Of a DNA stretch of 64,000 nt, positions 59,880 through 64,000 are shown one piece after another. Source of the DNA: Boswellia sacra (lineage: Eukaryota > Streptophyta > Magnoliopsida > Sapindales > Burseraceae). Position numbers and translations under genes: made by a program. A model generated the notes under the pieces. The model ran no database searches and was not told the origin of the DNA. It saw only the letters and a list, made by a program, of their open reading frames with translations. Every line of letters starts with the position of its first letter. The stretch's first letter is position 1. The stretch lies in the NCBI GenBank assembly GCA_013180625.2, contig SNVD02009889.1, positions 248,001-312,000 of the forward strand, read 5' to 3'.

Positions 59880-60925
59880 GAGCCCTCAAAGTCAAGGATC
59901 ACGGTTGACTTGAAAACATAAGATATCGCCCATTTTGATGGCATTATTACGACCATGGTAGGGTTGAATTGTATTTCAAAATACAATAAGCTTACCGACA
60001 AGCAGAAGAAGCTCTTTAATGAGCGGATGGGCTTTAGTGAACTAATGTAGATGCATGAGCTGACTTACCTAGGCAAACTGCCACATGAAATGGAGGATGA
60101 GGAATTGTAGTTCCTCGTTTTCAATGAGGCATCATGCTTATACTATTGCAATATAAAATAAATATTTAAGTTTGTACTGATAGTACAATTGTTGATCATA
60201 CAAGGAAAGCCATTAAATTCTCAAAACACGAGTTTGCCCTGATCCGGGCTTAAAGTTTGATCCGATGCCCACTTTCGAGAAACATCGTTTGAGGGATAAT
60301 TATTTAAAGGATTTTTTTAACAAAGGAAAGCCTATGAAGATTATAGAATTCAAGGCCTGGATCGAGTCTGTGGACTTCACGAAGATAAAGTCTTTAGATG
60401 CTGTGAAGTTGACTACATACTAGGTATTAGAGTATCTTTTATTAGACTAGCTAAAAACAAATCTGATTAATTTGGTTTAACTTGAACTGGTTGATAATCT
60501 AGATAAGTTCAAAGACTATCCTTGGGGTAGGCCTACATAGAGGGAGATGTATCACGGTCTAAGGACTAGCGTCCTAGACCAGATGGATAAGTATCTAAAA
60601 AGGGTGTTTGCAAAGGAATCACACACTAAAGAGAAATATAACATTTACGAATGCACGTACGCTTTTTAGATACTAAAAAGAACTATTTTTCTTTTTCAAA
60701 ACACTTACTTAGTTATTAATTACTTATATGACGTAAAATATATGGCTTTTGTTGATTTAGATTTGGTTGTATGAGGCAATTCTATTTGTGGTGTCTTCAT
60801 ACACACGGGAAGGTACGACTTTTGAAGGCAAGATCCCATGTACTTTGAGGTGGACTAGTGTAGGCAGACTCATCACTCAGGCAGAGGTGATGAGGGATGT
60901 GTTCCATGTGACCCATCAAGCAAGG
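59880..60925 (+). pseudogene. DUF1985 / Ulp1-type transposon protein, decayed
   Basis: Translated pieces in order are MEPSKSRITVDLKT, LTDKQKKLFNERMGF, EFALIxGLKFDPMPTFEKHR, FKAWIESVDFTKIKSLDAVK, LVDNLDKFKDYPWGRPT, KEKYNIYECTYAF and, after an intron-like gap, WLYEAILFVVSSYTREGTTF. The order EFALITGL, then FxxYPWGR, then KYNIYGFxxAFQVWxYE is that of plant DUF1985 proteins linked to Ulp1 proteases carried by Mutator-like elements. Many TAG stops interrupt it, and the protease part is not reached before a CACTA end at 60929. Confidence 0.65.
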
Positions 60926-60928
60926 AAC

Positions 60929-61216
60929 ACTACAAGAAATTTCTGAAATATTTGACACATGGGCTTTAATATATTTGAGGATTTTTCTAAAAGGAGTCAA
61001 ATATGATGAAGCTTCAAAAAGTAAACTGCTTTTTCTATTTATTTGACACTTATCTTAACACGTATAATTATAGAATTGACACTACTTAAATATATGAATA
61101 TTGCCTTTCTCTCTTTCCATTTCGTGTTTCCCTTTCTATTTTGCCCTAGCTGCCACATTTTTTCTCATTCCCTCGCTGCACTTCACTCATTCACCAATTA
61201 AATCACTCAACTTCTC
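60929..61216 (+). mobile_element. CACTA element end (second element, right end outside window)
   Basis: It starts CACTACAAGAAATTTCTGAA and continues with ATATTTGACAC-type repeats, matching the terminal pattern of the CACTA at 23358. It interrupts the DUF1985 pseudogene. Its matching right end is not seen before 64000, and a LINE occupies the rest. Confidence 0.6.
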
Positions 61217-64000
61217 TTTTTTTTTTGGAAAAAATTACTATTCACATAAAAAGAAAAAAGATTGTACAAAATACGAGGGACATATCCCAAGAAGAGTACT
61301 TAGTACTCACAAGTCCAAAAGGAAGAAAAACGAAGCCCAAAGGCCTCAAACAAAAAGCGAGATATGGAGCCAAAAGGCCCAAACAAAAAAGAATAGGCGC
61401 GTAGGCCTAATAACGACCGTAACAAAGCTAACATTCCCAAGACAATGCAACAAAAGGGCGCATGTGCCCAATTAAACAAGACAAAACTCAAAAAACCAAC
61501 TAACAACGAAGGCCCCATATAGCACGAAGCTGAGGAGTGATCACATACTTGGCCTCAATGGTAAGAAACCGAGAGCGGACCAATGCAAAAATCTCATCAA
61601 TCACCTGACGACGAGTCCAATGTCGCTGCTGATACACACGATCATTCCTCTCATACCATAGAAAATAAACTGTAGCAGAGAAAACCAAACGTGCAAGGAT
61701 ATGCCTAAAATTCTTCCTGCCTTGAAGATAAAGAGAAGCCCAATGAAGTAGAAAGAGCCAATCAGAAGATGGCCAAACAATAAGAGTCTTAGTTGAAATC
61801 TCCCCCCATACAGAAGACGAGAAAGGACAGCTGAAGAAAAGATGCTCGTGCGTCTCATTTGCTGAAGCACAGAGAACACAGCCTGAAGAAGATAACATGC
61901 CATGACTTCGTAGTCGATCCATAGTACGAAGACGGCCCAATGAGGCAAGCCAAAGTATAAAGGAGTGCCTTGGAATATGGCCAGGGAACCACAGAAGATG
62001 ATGAAAGGAGTTTACCGAGCGTCTACTCCGTAATAATTCCCACGCTGAGGCAATAGAGAAAATACCAGAGGTGTGGCCCTTCCAAACAATATGGTCAAGA
62101 GTCCCCATCATAGGTCGGATGCGGATAGAGTCCCAAACCCGTCTGAGGTCCGGCCCACCTTCAGGAAAAGCCCAATCTCCATCCTGAATGATTGTTGAAA
62201 CCTTTGCATCTGAGGGAAGACCTGTAGATGAAAGAGTCCTGAATGAAAACAAATCACAAAAACGCCCCTGCGATAACCAGTAATCCTGCCAAAGTGAGGT
62301 ATCACGTCCATCTCCAATAGAAGAGACAAATTTATCCCTGCACCAATCCCGACTCTGTAAAATCTTCCTCCAAGACCAGAAGGCTCCAAAAGTAACCCGA
62401 ACCTGCCAAAACGAGCGACCCCGAAGGAGTACCTTATGAACCCAAAAAGACCATGTGGAAGACTTGTCAGAAAGAAGTCTCCAAACATGCTTCAAAATAG
62501 CAGCACGATTCCACTCCTTCACTCGCTTGATTCCTAAACCCCCTTCTTTCAATGGATAGCAAACCGAATCCCAAGCTACTTTGGCCCCAAAATGAGACAA
62601 AGAGGTTCCTTTCCACAGGAAAGCAGCCAGAATACCCTCGATCTTCCGTACCACAGCTGCCGGTAAAATAAACATAGATGACCAATAGACCTAGATGGAA
62701 AATAGTACCGACTTAATCAACTGGAGACGGCCAGCATAAGTCAGCACAGTAGATGTCCATAATCTGACCCTCGAGAGAATCCGCTCTATCAAAGGAGCAC
62801 AGTCTGAAAGGCGTAATCTGGTACTAATCAGTGGCACCCCCAAATATCGGACTGGCAAACTCCCCACTTGAAAACCCAAGATGGACTGCAACACTGTACG
62901 ATCCTCATCATTGACTCCAGATAAGAAGACATGACTCTTGGCCGAATTCGTAACTAAACCAGAGAGCTCTGTAAACTCTTGCAAAGCATCATGAACTACC
63001 ATAACAGAGCCCACATCTGCCCTGCAAAAAACCATCAGATCATCTGCAAAACAAAGATGAGTAAGAGAAATCTGCTGGCATCTCCAATGGTATCGAAATC
63101 CAGGCCGTTGAGAAGCCTCCCGAAGAATACCACTCAAACCCTCCATGGCCAACACAAAAAGGTATGGCGACAACGGATTACCCTGTCGAACACCTCTAGA
63201 AGTGGGAAAGAAACCATGAAGCTCTCCATTTAAAGCGACCGAGAAGTGAGCAGAAGACATGCATGTCGCAATCCATCGGACCATACACTCTGGGATACCA
63301 ATCGTCCTTAATCCCAAAATAATGAAATCCCAACTAACAGTATCAAAAGCTTTACGAATATCCACCTTTAACGTGCACCGGGGAAGCGAATGCCCAAGGT
63401 GGTAATTATGCATAAGCTCTTGTGTCAATAGAATGGCATCAGAGATCCTCCGACCTGGGATAAAAGCTGACTGCGAACTCCCAACTACATCAGGTAACAC
63501 TACTTTGAACCAGTTTACAATCACTTTAGAGATGCACTTGTAAAGAACGTTGCAACATGAGATTGGTCGAAAGTCATTCATAGTCCAAGGAGTCTCAACC
63601 TTGGGACCCAAGGCAATCCGAGTGGCATTAACACACTTCGGCATCCGACAAGTCGCAAAGAAGTAGCACACCGCAGCCATAAACTCAACACTAATAATGT
63701 CCCAAGCCCGTTTAAAGAACATAGAAGTGTACCCATCCGGTCCTGGAGCTTTATCATCGGGAATCGAGAATAAAGCTGACTTGATCTCATTATCAGTAAT
63801 AGGGCACACTAAAGAAGGCAGCATCTCCGTAGAAACTCTGCCAGAGAAAAATCGAGAAGCATCTATAAGAGAAGGGCGAGGAGGAGCTGTAAGCAATTTC
63901 TAGAAATACCTCACAGCTAGATGACCTAAGTCGCCTCTATCTGTAACAATGGTGCCAACCTCATCCTCAAGCTGACGAATCTGATTCCTGACTTGTCTAT
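61217..64000 (-). mobile_element. L1-type LINE, 3' part, running off the right edge
   Basis: The 3' poly-A tail appears as a run of ten T on the plus strand (61217-61226). ORF2 coding begins beyond the window edge and ends at 61500. The 3' untranslated part is about 270 bp. Direct repeats of the target could not be checked because the 5' end is outside the window. Confidence 0.85.
61500..64000 (-). pseudogene. LINE ORF2: reverse transcriptase and zf-RVT domain, two amber stops
   Basis: From the right edge: QLEDEVGTIVTDRGDLGHLA, VRYF-stop-KLLTAPPRPS (63903-63901), then reverse transcriptase with DDKAPGPDGY, FRPISCCNVLYKCISK, SAFIPGRRISDAILL, VDIRKAFDTVSWDF, GVRQGNPLSPYLF and the catalytic CFADDLM. 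At 62693-62691 is a second stop (LFSI-stop-VYWSSMFI), and the frame then runs on to KVAWDSVCYPLKEGGLGIKR and the zf-RVT motif CVLCASANETHEHLFFSCPF, ending WGLRC at 61500. Both stops are TAG where CAG (Gln) is usual. Apart from these the frame is open for about 830 codons, so this is a relatively young copy. The AP-endonuclease part lies outside the window. Confidence 0.9.

Overview
The window is nuclear DNA of a dicot plant. Four Toll/interleukin-1 receptor (TIR) immune-type gene copies carry the plant LDEL motif and the usual TIR intron. There is a two-exon CYP76-type P450, a plant B3 gene, and dense nested transposable elements (Copia, Ty3/gypsy LTRs, CACTA, hAT, L1-type LINE, MITEs) in an AT-rich background. 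I cannot name the species. Only three genes look intact: a B3-domain gene (9625-10188, minus), a cytochrome P450 (18150-19978, plus) and a TIR-only gene (50403-52446, plus). Nearly everything else is pseudogenes, gene fragments and repeats.

Layout. 1-290 is the end of a hAT-like element. 291-5245 is copy A of a segmental duplication holding remains of two nuclear genes for chloroplast proteins: an mTERF gene (minus) and the ribosome-hibernation factor PSRP1 (plus). Copy B lies at 40140-44062 in the same orientation. 5246-14565 is a rearranged cluster of TIR copies: T1 plus, T2 plus, T3 minus. The B3 gene sits inside its own inverted repeat between T1 and T2. 15240-16788 holds Copia debris. 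18150-19978 is the P450. 20190-23350 holds MITEs, an AT microsatellite and an LTR remnant. 23358-25853 is a CACTA element carrying a captured first exon of mitochondrial ATP synthase subunit g. 25854-33604 is a minus-strand Copia whose leader and LTR contain an 845-bp hAT element and a second LTR. 35100-38225 holds three minus-strand gene fragments: an LRR gene, dephospho-CoA kinase and a quinone oxidoreductase exon. 40140-44062 is duplication copy B. 44906-49497 is a complete but decayed plus-strand Copia. 50403-52446 is T4, the intact TIR gene. 55930-59805 is a tandem duplication, one copy of which holds a 2.2-kb solo LTR (56086-58305). 59880-60925 is a decayed DUF1985/Ulp1-type transposon gene. 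60929 onward is another CACTA end, and 61217-64000 is an L1-type LINE that runs off the right edge.

How the parts relate. The mTERF-PSRP1-TIR order occurs twice (291-7230 and 40140-52446), so a block of those three genes was duplicated. Only the TIR gene of the second block is still open. Two insertions, the hAT at 30678-31522 and the solo LTR at 56086-58305, have exact target-site duplications plus an unoccupied paralogous site inside the same window, so their boundaries are the best supported here. No operon-like or pathway relation between the intact genes is visible.
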